NCBI GenBank assembly: GCA_902612605.1
Contig: CACMDY010000001.1
Location: forward strand, 186,001-250,000
Length of the DNA: 64,000 bases
Direction of reading: 5' to 3'
Origin: an uncultured Pelagibacteraceae bacterium
GTDB lineage: Bacteria; Pseudomonadota; Alphaproteobacteria; Pelagibacterales; Pelagibacteraceae
Made by a program: the position numbers and the translations under genes. The notes beneath the pieces are model-generated. The model saw only the letters and a list, made by a program, of their open reading frames with translations, did not search any database and was not told the DNA's origin. Of the stretch, positions 49,078-57,514 are shown piece after piece (the stretch's first letter is position 1; every line of letters starts with the position of its first letter).

Positions 49078-49563
49078 TTAAAATTTTTTTGTAAAATTAA
49101 ACATATAACTATTTGCCCCAGGATTTTTATCTCCAAGACTCGCATTAGAAATATGATTATAAGAAATACCTAATTCATAATTAGATGAGATATCAAATAA
49201 TATCTGTATTTGTGTTTTAAATTCAATTTCGTGACCTAAGTCCTTGCCATCTCCTTCGTCATAATATCCAATTGCAAAACTAGGAGAGAAAGTGGTTGAA
49301 TTAGATTTTTGATTTAATTGATAACCTGTATAAATATATAATGCATCATCAGCTGTTATCATTGCACCTGTCACAGGCTGAACATTTCCTAAGAAAATAT
49401 CTTTGCTAGCATTAAAATTTATATATTCGGCACCAAATAGATTTGCTCTCTTACCATCATCGCTGAAATCGAACATGCCCGTGTAAAAACTCCATTTATT
49501 TTCTGCATTAGAAATAGAGATGGTGAAGAATGAAATTATTAAAGTTTTAATTAAAATTTTCAT
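49078..49563 (-). CDS. PagL-like outer-membrane protein (acyloxyacyl hydrolase family)
   Basis: The product (161 aa) has a signal peptide (cleavage near SNAEN) and alternating hydrophobic beta segments ending in FTKKF, a typical barrel C-terminus. The C-terminal NHISNASLGDKNPGANSY matches the PagL active region, with His and Ser of the His-Ser-Glu triad. The position I expect to hold the Glu is Asn. PagL removes a 3-O acyl chain from lipid A; whether this protein is catalytic is doubtful. It lies between ccmH and the hydroxyacid oxidases. Confidence 0.8.
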   Translation of the reverse strand: MKILIKTLIISFFTISISNAENKWSFYTGMFDFSDDGKRANLFGAEYINFNASKDIFLGNVQPVTGAMITADDALYIYTGYQLNQKSNSTTFSPSFAIGYYDEGDGKDLGHEIEFKTQIQILFDISSNYELGISYNHISNASLGDKNPGANSYMFNFTKKF

Positions 49564-49577
49564 ATTAAAAATCCTTG

Positions 49578-49937
49578 CTACTTTATAGATACTTTTCTAA
49601 TAATTAAAAGGCCACCAAAAGCGAACAAAATCAAAGGTATTGACCAGAGTAAAAATGTATTTTGGTTTAATTCTGGTTCATATACAATCCACTCTCCATA
49701 TTTATTTTTTAAATAATCATATATTTCTTCTTCTCCTTTACCTTCATCAATCTTATTTTTTACAACAAGCTTCATACTAACAGCAAAATCGGACTGAGAG
49801 TCATAAACAGATTGACCTTGGCATATCAAACACCTTAAGTTTTTTGTAATTTGATCTACTTTGGTATTTATTTCATTAGCATAGGAAAAATTAAAACTAA
49901 AATATAGCAGCAATATTAATTTTAAAATTTTAAGCAT
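49578..49937 (-). CDS. ccmH: Cytochrome c maturation protein CcmH
   Basis: The product (119 aa) has a signal peptide and the redox motif LRCLICQGQSVYDS, then KIDEGKGEEEIYDYLKNKYGEW (cited in part) and one C-terminal membrane helix (about residues 94-113). It reduces or presents apocytochrome CxxCH thiols for heme attachment. It overlaps ccmG by 8 bases. It corresponds to the N-terminal CcmH part; no CcmI (TPR) gene follows. Confidence 0.93.
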   Translation of the reverse strand: MLKILKLILLLYFSFNFSYANEINTKVDQITKNLRCLICQGQSVYDSQSDFAVSMKLVVKNKIDEGKGEEEIYDYLKNKYGEWIVYEPELNQNTFLLWSIPLILFAFGGLLIIRKVSIK

Positions 49938-50460
49938 TTTTTTCTAATAAATTTTTTATTTCTATTAAATTTTCGCTTGTCAATGGACCAATATACTTTT
50001 TTATTATCTCATTTGTTTTACCACTTATAATAAAAGTTTCAGGAACACCAATAGCTCCGAATTCTATTGATTTTGTTCCATCATTATCAGTAATAACTTC
50101 TGAATAAGGATTTCCAAGTGAGCTTAAAAAATTTTTCGCATTTTTTGGACTGTCTTTATAATTAATTCCAATTATATTTATGTTCATATCTTTTAATTTC
50201 ATTAAAAACTGATGCTCTTCTCTACATGGTGCACACCAAGATGCCCAAATATTTACTACAGAAGGACTATTTTTATCAAATAAGTCTGAAATATTAATTA
50301 TTTCATCAGAAAATAGTTTTTTTGCATTAAGTGAAAAATCTATTTTACTTTTTAATTTCTCGTTAGAGTAATCTTTCGATACGTTCAATCCCTTGAGCAA
50401 GATTATAAAAATTATTATTAATGTTAGTAGTAATCCTAAAAATTTAATATTTTTGCTCAT
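49930..50460 (-). CDS. ccmG: Thiol-disulfide oxidoreductase CcmG (DsbE)
   Basis: The product (176 aa) has an N-terminal membrane anchor and a periplasmic thioredoxin domain with WASWCAPCREEH, the acidic GINYKDSP insertion of CcmG and the cis-Pro region IGVPETFII. It keeps apocytochrome or CcmH reduced. A GTG start five codons upstream (50475) is possible; the ATG at 50460 gives a more typical N-terminus (MSKNIKFLG). Either way it starts inside the end of ccmF. Confidence 0.92.
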   Translation of the reverse strand: MSKNIKFLGLLLTLIIIFIILLKGLNVSKDYSNEKLKSKIDFSLNAKKLFSDEIINISDLFDKNSPSVVNIWASWCAPCREEHQFLMKLKDMNINIIGINYKDSPKNAKNFLSSLGNPYSEVITDNDGTKSIEFGAIGVPETFIISGKTNEIIKKYIGPLTSENLIEIKNLLEKNA

Positions 50461-52324
50461 TTTTTCTAATGACACTTAATAAACCACCAAAACCAATAAA
50501 TATAGTTGAGATCCATATCCAAATCATTAAGGGTTTATATTGATATCTTACATTATAATAACCATCATCTTTTAAAATATTAAATACTAAAAAATTATCT
50601 GAAAATAATGTTGTCTTAATATCCGCTTCACTCGTAATAGTTAAAGGCTGTTGGTAAATTCTAACTTCTGGGTATAAAGCAAAAGAGGAATTTTTATTTG
50701 TAACTTCAAAACTAGCTTTAAGAGATTTATAATTGTCCACATCTGTAATATTAACTTCTTTTAATTTTACAACTTTTTCATTGAATATTCTTTCATCTCC
50801 TACTTTCATATTTGAATTGAATTCATTAGAAAAAAGGCCATTCAATAAGATACTAGTAATTAATAAACTAAAACCAAAATGTGAAATTTTTTGGCTAATC
50901 GAGGATTTACTAACAAAAAAATCCTTAATTGTTACTAATAAAAGATAGATGCTCAAAACTATCAGAGGAATAGACAATAGAAACGAATTTTCGGTTTTTG
51001 TTAAAATGACATATGAAATAAGTAGTGAAACTAAAAAAATAATTAAAATATTATAGTTAAACTTTTTTAATTTATCTTTAATCCATTTCAAACTTGGACC
51101 AAAGCTCATGAATATTAAAAAAGGAATTAAGAAGGGTATTAAAAGATTATGATAAAAAGGTGGACCAACAGAAATTTTTGAACCATTTAAAACTTCAAGA
51201 AATATTGGATAAATTGTACCAACAAGAACAACAGATAAAAAAAACATCATAAACCAGTTATTCACTAATATTGCAGTCTCTTTACTTAAAATAAAATTCT
51301 CTTTGGCTGTGTTTGATATTTTATTCTGATTAAAAAAGAAAATTAATATAGACATCAAAATTAGGATAAAGAGAAAACTTAATATATATAGCCCTCTTGA
51401 TGGATCGTTTGCAAAAGTGTGAATTGAATTTAAAATTCCAGACCTAACAAGAAAAGTGCCGCTCATACTCAGTGAGAAAGTTGTAATTGACAAAATAATA
51501 GTCCACTCTTTAAACGAATTTCTTTTCTGTAATACAATTACAGTATGCAGTAGCGCTGTTAAGCAAAACCATGGCATTAATGAAACATTTTCTACAGGAT
51601 CCCAAAACCAAAAACCTCCCCAGCCCAGCTCATAATATGCCCATATAGATCCAAGCAAAATACCAATTGTTAAAAATACCCAAGATACCAAAACCCATTT
51701 TTTAATATGCCTTGCCCACTTATCTCCAATATTTCCGCTAATCATTGAGGCAAGTGAAGCTGAAAAGATAATAGATGTTCCAACATAACCTAAATATAAA
51801 ATTGGAGGATGAATAGCTAAAGCAGGGTCTTGTAAAATAGGGTTCAAACCTAATCCCTCTCTAGGAATTGGATATAGCGTTTTGAATGGGTTAGAAGTTA
51901 ATAAAATAAAAACTAGAAAACCTGAAATAATAATTTGTTGAAATAGTATCGTTAGAAGTTTGTATTTAGTATCTTGTGATCTTGAATTTAATAAAAAAAT
52001 AAATAGAAAAATTGAAAGAACTAATAACCACAGTAATAAACTTCCCTCATGATTTCCCCATGTACCTGAAACTTTATAAAATAAAGGTTTTAAAGTATGA
52101 GAATTGTTGAAAACAGTTTCATTACTAAAATCTGAAATTACAAAAGCTGCAACTAGACTAAAAAAACTTACCGTAATCATTATAGTTTGTATTGAAGTAA
52201 TTAAAATAAAGTTTTTATCTAAATATTTATTTTCTGAATTTGTATCCAAGTATGACTTAAAAATTAAATAAACAGATGCTATTAAAGCAATATATAAAGA
52301 ATAATTTCCTAAATAATTAGACAT
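50444..52324 (-). CDS. ccmF: Cytochrome c heme lyase subunit CcmF
   Basis: The product (626 aa) has about 14-15 membrane helices and the heme-handling WWD motif WGGFWFWDPVENVSLMPW, with flanking conserved SGTWGNHEGS and HPPILYLGYVG, which contain candidate heme-ligand His. It ligates heme delivered by CcmE to apocytochromes. The C-terminal periplasmic part is normal. It is 5 bases downstream of ccmE. Confidence 0.96.
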   Translation of the reverse strand: MSNYLGNYSLYIALIASVYLIFKSYLDTNSENKYLDKNFILITSIQTIMITVSFFSLVAAFVISDFSNETVFNNSHTLKPLFYKVSGTWGNHEGSLLLWLLVLSIFLFIFLLNSRSQDTKYKLLTILFQQIIISGFLVFILLTSNPFKTLYPIPREGLGLNPILQDPALAIHPPILYLGYVGTSIIFSASLASMISGNIGDKWARHIKKWVLVSWVFLTIGILLGSIWAYYELGWGGFWFWDPVENVSLMPWFCLTALLHTVIVLQKRNSFKEWTIILSITTFSLSMSGTFLVRSGILNSIHTFANDPSRGLYILSFLFILILMSILIFFFNQNKISNTAKENFILSKETAILVNNWFMMFFLSVVLVGTIYPIFLEVLNGSKISVGPPFYHNLLIPFLIPFLIFMSFGPSLKWIKDKLKKFNYNILIIFLVSLLISYVILTKTENSFLLSIPLIVLSIYLLLVTIKDFFVSKSSISQKISHFGFSLLITSILLNGLFSNEFNSNMKVGDERIFNEKVVKLKEVNITDVDNYKSLKASFEVTNKNSSFALYPEVRIYQQPLTITSEADIKTTLFSDNFLVFNILKDDGYYNVRYQYKPLMIWIWISTIFIGFGGLLSVIRKNEQKY

Positions 52325-52329
52325 ACAAA

Positions 52330-52752
52330 TTAATTATTTTTCATAGCTTCGCTGACTTCAGGAGGCATATAATTTTCATCATGTTTTGCTAAAATCTTGT
52401 CAGCATTTAGAAAACTTTTATCCTTTAAGAAACCTTCAGCAACTACACCCTTACCCTCTTCAAACAGATTAGGTACAGATCCATTAAAGTTGACTAATAA
52501 TTCATTTTTGAAATCCGTAATTACGAAAAAAATTTCTTTATCGTTTATTTTAATAGAATTTTTTTTCACCATTCCACCAACTCTAATTTTTTGAGCATTT
52601 TTGATTTCATTAAGGTTTTTAATGTCTGTTGGAGACTTAAAATATACTACGTTTTCCTCAAGAGATTTAACCACCAAAAAAATTGTAAGAACTAATGAAA
52701 TTAAAATTAAAAAAATAAAAAGGGCTCTAAATTTAACTTTTTTTCCGTACAT
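52330..52752 (-). CDS. ccmE: Periplasmic heme chaperone CcmE
   Basis: The product (140 aa) has one N-terminal membrane helix and an OB-fold periplasmic domain. [11 protein letters not shown] and the heme-binding [13 protein letters not shown] (His at about residue 124) are diagnostic: this His binds heme covalently before transfer. The gap to ccmD is 11 bases. Confidence 0.96.
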   Translation of the reverse strand: MYGKKVKFRALFIFLILISLVLTIFLVVKSLEENVVYFKSPTDIKNLNEIKNAQKIRVGGMVKKNSIKINDKEIFFVITDFKNELLVNFNGSVPNLFEEGKGVVAEGFLKDKSFLNADKILAKHDENYMPPEVSEAMKNN

Positions 52753-52763
52753 GTGAATTTTAG

Positions 52764-52997
52764 TTAAACTTTAGATGTGGAAGTGTTTGCTAATATCTCT
52801 CTGTACGTTTTTTGCTTAGCTACTGATGCAAGTTTCTTTTCATCTAGTGATTTATAATTTTCCTCAAATTTCTTTTTTTCTTTAATTAAATTTAATTTTA
52901 CTACCGCGTACAAGAAGCTAAAAGAAAATAGAGTAAATATAAATGATGACCAAACGTATACACCGTATCCATTCATATTTAGTAGTTCACTAATCAT
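52764..52997 (-). CDS. ccmD: Heme exporter subunit CcmD
   Basis: This 77-residue protein has one membrane helix (about residues 10-31), preceded by [11 protein letters not shown], the conserved CcmD start, and followed by a charged cytoplasmic tail. CcmD helps release holo-CcmE from CcmABC. It overlaps ccmC by 4 bases. It is longer than usual (about 45-60 aa) through a Lys/Glu-rich tail. Confidence 0.9.
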   Translation of the reverse strand: MISELLNMNGYGVYVWSSFIFTLFSFSFLYAVVKLNLIKEKKKFEENYKSLDEKKLASVAKQKTYREILANTSTSKV

Positions 52998-53701
52998 AAT
53001 CTATTAAGACCTTTATTCTTAATCTTTAACAGTTCTGTATTATATTTCATTAAAAATATCAAAAGTGAAAATAGAGCAAATGCCGCAGTCATTATAGCTA
53101 ATGGTGTCAACATTGAAGAATGAATTGTTGTTTCTTCCAATATTTTTACTGACGCAGGTTGGTGTAAAGTATTCCACCATTCTACTGAAAATTTTATAAC
53201 TGGAATATTTATAAGACCAATAATTGCTATTATTGAGCTAATTTTTTCTGCTTTACTATTGTCTGTCGTAATCTTCCAAGAAGTAATGAACAATAAATAA
53301 AAAATTGAAAGTAAGAGCATTGAAGTTATTCTTGCATCCCAAGCCCACCAAGTTCCCCAGGTTGGTTTTCCCCAAATTGATCCTGTAACTAAAGCTATTA
53401 TGCTAAAAACAAAACCAGAAGGTGCTAAACTTTTTGTTATTAAAGAGAAATTTTTATTTTTAAAAACAAAAACTCCAAAAGAAAGAATGGAAATAAATGA
53501 AAATATTCCGAGTGATATCCAAGCTGATGGAACATGGACATACATAATCCTAACTGAGTCACTCTGCTTATAATCCTCAGGAGAAAGAACTAAAGCTTCA
53601 ACTAATCCAAGTAACAATACAATTATAAATAGCGCAAATACAAACTTTTGTATTTTATTAATTATCTTTAAAGTATTATTTGGATTGAAATAATTAATCA
53701 T
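52994..53701 (-). CDS. ccmC: Heme exporter/handling protein CcmC
   Basis: The product (235 aa) has six helices and the WWD motif TWGTWWAWDARITS, with flanking His in MYVHVPSAW and WWNTLHQPAS as heme ligands. It loads heme onto CcmE. It is the first gene of the local ccmCDEFGH set; ccmA and ccmB are not in the window. A leader of about 100 bases with a long hairpin precedes it. Confidence 0.96.
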   Translation of the reverse strand: MINYFNPNNTLKIINKIQKFVFALFIIVLLLGLVEALVLSPEDYKQSDSVRIMYVHVPSAWISLGIFSFISILSFGVFVFKNKNFSLITKSLAPSGFVFSIIALVTGSIWGKPTWGTWWAWDARITSMLLLSIFYLLFITSWKITTDNSKAEKISSIIAIIGLINIPVIKFSVEWWNTLHQPASVKILEETTIHSSMLTPLAIMTAAFALFSLLIFLMKYNTELLKIKNKGLNRL

Positions 53702-53746
53702 AATTTTTTATAACACATAAATTTTAGATTAAAATTGTTCAAAATT

Positions 53747-53800
53747 TTCTGACCAAGAATACAGAGGGAGATAGAGGAAAAACAGTACTCTTGATCAGAA
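53747..53800 (-). ncRNA. Long hairpin with pyrimidine loop upstream of ccmC (candidate small RNA or leader)
   Basis: On the minus strand, 53789-53800 pairs fully with 53747-53758 (12 pairs). With the next bases the stem extends to about 17 pairs with one T-T mismatch. Two pairs are G-U wobbles that would be C-A mismatches if read on the plus strand, which points to a minus-strand RNA. The loop at 53765-53782 is U/C with a single A, including UUUUUCCUCU. It lies 46 bases before ccmC and just after a -10-like box. It could be part of the ccmC leader or an independent RNA; no clear terminator follows. Confidence 0.6.
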
Positions 53801-53806
53801 TTAAAT

Positions 53807-53814
53807 ATTTTATA
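53807..53814 (-). promoter_or_regulatory. Candidate -10 box before the ccmC hairpin
   Basis: TATAAAAT on the minus strand would place transcription start at about 53800-53802, exactly at the 5' side of the hairpin. No convincing -35 box is seen at 16-18 bases. Confidence 0.45.
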
Positions 53815-53868
53815 ACAAACAGATATGACAGAGATTTGGGACAATTGTGTTTAAATATTGGCTATTAG

Positions 53869-54189
53869 TTAATTTGAAGGCTTGAAGTAGCTTGATCCAC
53901 GCTTACCTGAAAAAATTTCGTTAATTAGAGGGTGTTTTATAGGCTCTTCAGAGTCATCAAATAATAGATTTTGCTCAGACACATAAGCCTCGTAAGTAAT
54001 TTCGTCATTCTCTGCTAGTAAATGATAAAATGGCTGATCCTTTCTAGGTCTCACGTTTTTTGGTATCGATTGATACCACTCCTCTGAGTTATTAAATTCA
54101 AAGTCAACATCGTAAATCACACCTCTAAAATCGAAGTGTCTGTGCTTTACAACATCTCCAATTGAAAATTTAGCTTTTTGAGTACTCAC
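53869..54189 (-). CDS. hspQ: Heat shock protein HspQ / hemimethylated-DNA-binding (YccV-like) domain protein
   Basis: The product (106 aa) has the family pattern FSIGDVVKHRHFDFRGVIYDVD (cited in part), then RPRKDQPFYHLLAEN and YVSEQNLL. HspQ is a small specificity factor for Lon in enteric bacteria and was also described as binding hemimethylated DNA. It is divergent from yciB with a 78-base gap. Confidence 0.9.
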   Translation of the reverse strand: MSTQKAKFSIGDVVKHRHFDFRGVIYDVDFEFNNSEEWYQSIPKNVRPRKDQPFYHLLAENDEITYEAYVSEQNLLFDDSEEPIKHPLINEIFSGKRGSSYFKPSN

Positions 54190-54267
54190 GATATTAAATA
54201 TGGATATTTGATGAAAAAAATCAATAAAAAAAATATAAATGTTTTATTAATCTGTTAATATGTAGCA

Positions 54268-54819
54268 GTGAATAAATCACTTCTAAAATTCATTACAGAC
54301 GTTGGGCCTTTAGCTATTTTTTTCTTCTTTTATTATAACAGTGATAAAAATTTAAAAGTTGCAATACCACCTCTAATTGTCGCAACAATAATTTCTGTTC
54401 TCTTGGTTTGGATACTGGAAAAAAAAGTTCCGATGGTTCCTTTATTAGGAGGAATTTTAATTACTCTATTTGGAGGTTTAACAATTTATTTTGATAATCC
54501 AATTTTTATTTATATGAAACCCACTATTATAAATATTTTATTTGCCCTAGCTTTATTCTTTGGAAAATACTTCACCAATGAACCAGTTTTAAAATTAATA
54601 CTTGGAAAAACACTGCCAATGTCTGATGAAGGTTGGAAAATTTTGAATAACAGATGGACTTATTTTTTTATTTTTTTAGCTATATTAAATGAAATTGTTT
54701 GGAGAACTCAAACAGAAGAATTTTGGGTTAACTTTAAAGTTTGGGGAATGCTACCAATTACATTCATCTTTACAGCATCACAAGTTGGGTTGATTAATAA
54801 ACATAAATTAAATGAGTAA
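54268..54819 (+). CDS. yciB: Inner-membrane septation protein YciB/IspZ
   Basis: The product (183 aa) has five to six helices with the family start KFITDVGPLAIFFFFYY, the KPTIINILFALALFFG segment (cited in part) and the LNNRWTYFFIFLAILNEIVWR region (cited in part). These proteins support cell-envelope integrity and division. The start is GTG at 54268. The stop overlaps the DUF2794 gene by 8 bases. Confidence 0.93.
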   Translation: MNKSLLKFITDVGPLAIFFFFYYNSDKNLKVAIPPLIVATIISVLLVWILEKKVPMVPLLGGILITLFGGLTIYFDNPIFIYMKPTIINILFALALFFGKYFTNEPVLKLILGKTLPMSDEGWKILNNRWTYFFIFLAILNEIVWRTQTEEFWVNFKVWGMLPITFIFTASQVGLINKHKLNE

Positions 54820-55147
54820 TTTAAAATTAGTAATAAATAATTCAAATAAAGAACAAAACCAAAAGTATTTTTTTGAAAAAAAAGAACTAAAAATTATATT
54901 AGACCTATATGCTAAAATGGTATCTGAAGGATCTTGGAAAGACTATGGCCTCTCAATATCAAGTAAAAGAGTAAGTTTTAGTATTTTTAAAAATGCAGCA
55001 GAAAAAGCTATCTACAACATTAGTAAAAATTTTAAACCTTCTAATAAGAATTTGAAATATTTAATAACTGATAGAAATGGTAAAATTTTAAATAATGCTT
55101 ATGATTTAAAAATACTTCTAAAAAAAACAAATTGGAAAAAACTATAG
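54812..55147 (+). CDS. DUF2794 family protein
   Basis: The 111-residue protein matches the alphaproteobacterial DUF2794 pattern: FEKKELKIILDLYAKMVSEGSWKDYGLSI (cited in part), SFSIFKNAAEKAIYNI and a final DLKILLKKTNW. Function unknown. It is translationally coupled with yciB and convergent with the BAX-inhibitor gene 7 bases away. Confidence 0.88.
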   Translation: MSNLKLVINNSNKEQNQKYFFEKKELKIILDLYAKMVSEGSWKDYGLSISSKRVSFSIFKNAAEKAIYNISKNFKPSNKNLKYLITDRNGKILNNAYDLKILLKKTNWKKL

Positions 55148-55154
55148 TTTTTGA

Positions 55155-55913
55155 TTACCTTCTTTGACCAAACAATCTTAAAAGCATTATAAATAAATTT
55201 ATAAAATCTAAGTATAATGTTAAAGCTCCCATAACAGCTTTCTTGCCAATTACTTCGCCTGAATCTGATGCTGCGTACATATTCTTAATTTTTTGTGTAT
55301 CGTATGCAGTTAATCCAACAAATATAAGAACTCCAATGATTGAAATAGCAAAGTACATCATTGAAGATTTTAAGAAAATATTTACTAAAGATGCGATTAT
55401 AATACCGATCAAACCCATCATTAAGAATGATCCAAATTTTGTGAGGTCTCTTTTAGTTGTGTAACCATATATACTCATAGCTCCAAATGTTGCTGAAGAT
55501 ATGAAAAATACTCTCGTCACACTAAGTCCTGTGTAAACTAATAAAATTGATGATAGTGATAAACCCATCAAGGCTGCAAAAATCCAAAAAGTAGTTTGAG
55601 CTTTTGAAGAACTCATTTTATTTATCCCAAAACTCATATAAAAAACAATTCCGAGAGGAGCTAACATAACCACCCATTTCAATCCTGATAGATAAATCGC
55701 ATTTCCGAACTCAGTTAAAGCAACTATTGATCCACTTGCATCTGTAACTACTGACATTTTAAAAGATAGCAATGCAATGATTCCCGTTAGCAAAACTCCA
55801 GTTGCCATGTAGTTGTAAACTTTAAGCATGTAGGCTCTAAGGCCTTCATCCATCACAACAGCTTTTTTTGCTGTCGTTGATCTATTTAGAATATTGTCTC
55901 TATTGAATTCCAT
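55155..55913 (-). CDS. BAX inhibitor-1 / YccA family membrane protein
   Basis: The product (252 aa from the chosen start) has seven helices, KVYNYMATGVLLTGIIALLS (cited in part) as the UPF0005 start, and the C-terminal VGLTAYDTQKIKNMY with the conserved Asp of the pH-sensing di-Asp pair. In bacteria, relatives regulate FtsH or leak Ca2+. The frame opens 12 codons upstream, but MEFNRDNI at 55913 fits the family start better. Confidence 0.92.
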   Translation of the reverse strand: MEFNRDNILNRSTTAKKAVVMDEGLRAYMLKVYNYMATGVLLTGIIALLSFKMSVVTDASGSIVALTEFGNAIYLSGLKWVVMLAPLGIVFYMSFGINKMSSSKAQTTFWIFAALMGLSLSSILLVYTGLSVTRVFFISSATFGAMSIYGYTTKRDLTKFGSFLMMGLIGIIIASLVNIFLKSSMMYFAISIIGVLIFVGLTAYDTQKIKNMYAASDSGEVIGKKAVMGALTLYLDFINLFIMLLRLFGQRR

Positions 55914-55985
55914 AATTAAATATATAGTAATAAATTTAAAATTTTTCAAGCAGTCAAAATATAGGTAACAAATACTTAATATTTA

Positions 55986-57020
55986 ATGAATTATAAAAAA
56001 TTAGGAACAACTGATATAGATATTAGCACAATTTGTCTCGGCACCATGACTTGGGGTGAACAAAATAGCCAAGAAGAGGCCTTCGAACAAATGGATTTCT
56101 CACTAGAAAATGGGGTTAATTTTTGGGATACAGCAGAACTTTATGCGGTACCTCCTAAAGCTGAAACTTTTGGTCATACAGAGACGATCATTGGAAATTG
56201 GTTTGAAAAAACAAAAAAAAGAAAAGATGTGATACTTGCAACTAAAGTATGTGGTCCTGCAAGAGATTATATTAGAAATGGTGAAAATAGTTTTGTAGGG
56301 AAGAATCTAGAAACTGCACTTCATAACAGTCTTAAAAGACTTAAAACTGATTATATAGATTTATATCAGCTTCATTGGCCAGAAAGAAATGTAAACAATT
56401 TTGGAAGACTTGGTTATGTGCATAAAGAAAATGAATGGAATAAATTCGAAGACGTGTTGGTTGAATTACAAAAGTATATTGAGCAAGGTAAAATTAGACA
56501 TGTAGGTTTATCTAATGAAACTCCTTGGGGTGTTATGAATTATCTCAAACTCTCAAAGGAAAAGAGTTTGCCAAGAATGATGTCCATACAAAATCCCTAT
56601 AGTTTATTAAATAGGTCATATGAAGTTGGATTAGCTGAGGTGTCTATAAGAGAAAATATTGGCTGTTTATCTTATTCTCCTTTAGCCAGTGGTTTTTTAA
56701 GTGGTAAATATAGAAATAAGCAATTTCCAAAAGGATCTCGGATGGAAAGAGATTGGGATTTTTGGACAAGATATCGAAAACCAAATACTAACGAAGCTGT
56801 TGATGAGTATTTTAATATTAGTGAAAAATACAACATTGATATGAGTCAAATGTGTATAAAATTTTGTGAGATACAAGATTTCATGTCTAGCGTTATTATT
56901 GGTGCAACAACAATGGAGCAGTTGAAAACAAATATAGAAAGTGTAAAAGTGAATCTTGATAAAGAAATAATTAATGAAATTAATGAAATTCAAAAAAAAT
57001 ATCCAAATCCATGTCCATAA
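55986..57020 (+). CDS. Aldo/keto reductase (Tas-like)
   Basis: The product (344 aa) is a TIM-barrel NADPH-dependent oxidoreductase. The catalytic Asp-Tyr lie in NFWDTAELYAVPP, the Lys in ILATKVCGPAR and the His in DLYQLHWPERN. The insert TFGHTETIIGNWF and the late IIGATTMEQLKTNI are typical of Tas. The substrate is unknown. Its end overlaps the IalB-like gene by 10 bases. Confidence 0.9.
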   Translation: MNYKKLGTTDIDISTICLGTMTWGEQNSQEEAFEQMDFSLENGVNFWDTAELYAVPPKAETFGHTETIIGNWFEKTKKRKDVILATKVCGPARDYIRNGENSFVGKNLETALHNSLKRLKTDYIDLYQLHWPERNVNNFGRLGYVHKENEWNKFEDVLVELQKYIEQGKIRHVGLSNETPWGVMNYLKLSKEKSLPRMMSIQNPYSLLNRSYEVGLAEVSIRENIGCLSYSPLASGFLSGKYRNKQFPKGSRMERDWDFWTRYRKPNTNEAVDEYFNISEKYNIDMSQMCIKFCEIQDFMSSVIIGATTMEQLKTNIESVKVNLDKEIINEINEIQKKYPNPCP

Positions 57021-57511
57021 TTTTTAAAATAATTTTTTTTATTCTCTTATTAGGATCAACTTCTTATTCAGAAGAATTAAATAAAATAGGAACATTTAAA
57101 GACTGGGATGCAATTGTTGTTACTAATGGGGATAGTAAAGTATGTTTTGCACAATCTAAACCTGTTCTTCAATCTCCTAAAAAAAATGATAGAGATGCAA
57201 GATTATTTGTAACTTTTAGACCATCTGAAAAAATTAAAGACGAAGTAAGCACAACCTCAGGCTATGAATACAACAGTCAAAATTCAATTACAGCTAGCTC
57301 TGGTAAATCAAAATATAAATTTGATATAGCTCAAGATAATTTTGCATGGATTTCAAGTAATAAAATTGAAAAAAAAGTTGTTAGCAGAATGAAAAAGGCC
57401 TCAAGATTAATGGTTACTGGATATAATAAATCTGGTTCTCAAACAATTGATCATTATTCTTTGATGGGCTTCACTAAAGCATATAACGCAGCTAAAAAAA
57501 GCTGCAGTTAA
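57011..57511 (+). CDS. Invasion-associated locus B (IalB)-like exported protein
   Basis: The product (166 aa) has a signal peptide (MSIIFKIIFFILLLGSTSYS) and a mature domain with FKDWDAIVVTNGDSKVCFAQSKP (cited in part), RLFVTFRPSEK and the C-terminal KSCS. The paired Cys could form a disulfide. The family is widespread in alphaproteobacteria; despite the name it is not tied to pathogenesis here. It ends 3 bases before argG. Confidence 0.85.
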   Translation: MSIIFKIIFFILLLGSTSYSEELNKIGTFKDWDAIVVTNGDSKVCFAQSKPVLQSPKKNDRDARLFVTFRPSEKIKDEVSTTSGYEYNSQNSITASSGKSKYKFDIAQDNFAWISSNKIEKKVVSRMKKASRLMVTGYNKSGSQTIDHYSLMGFTKAYNAAKKSCS

Positions 57512-57514
57512 ATA

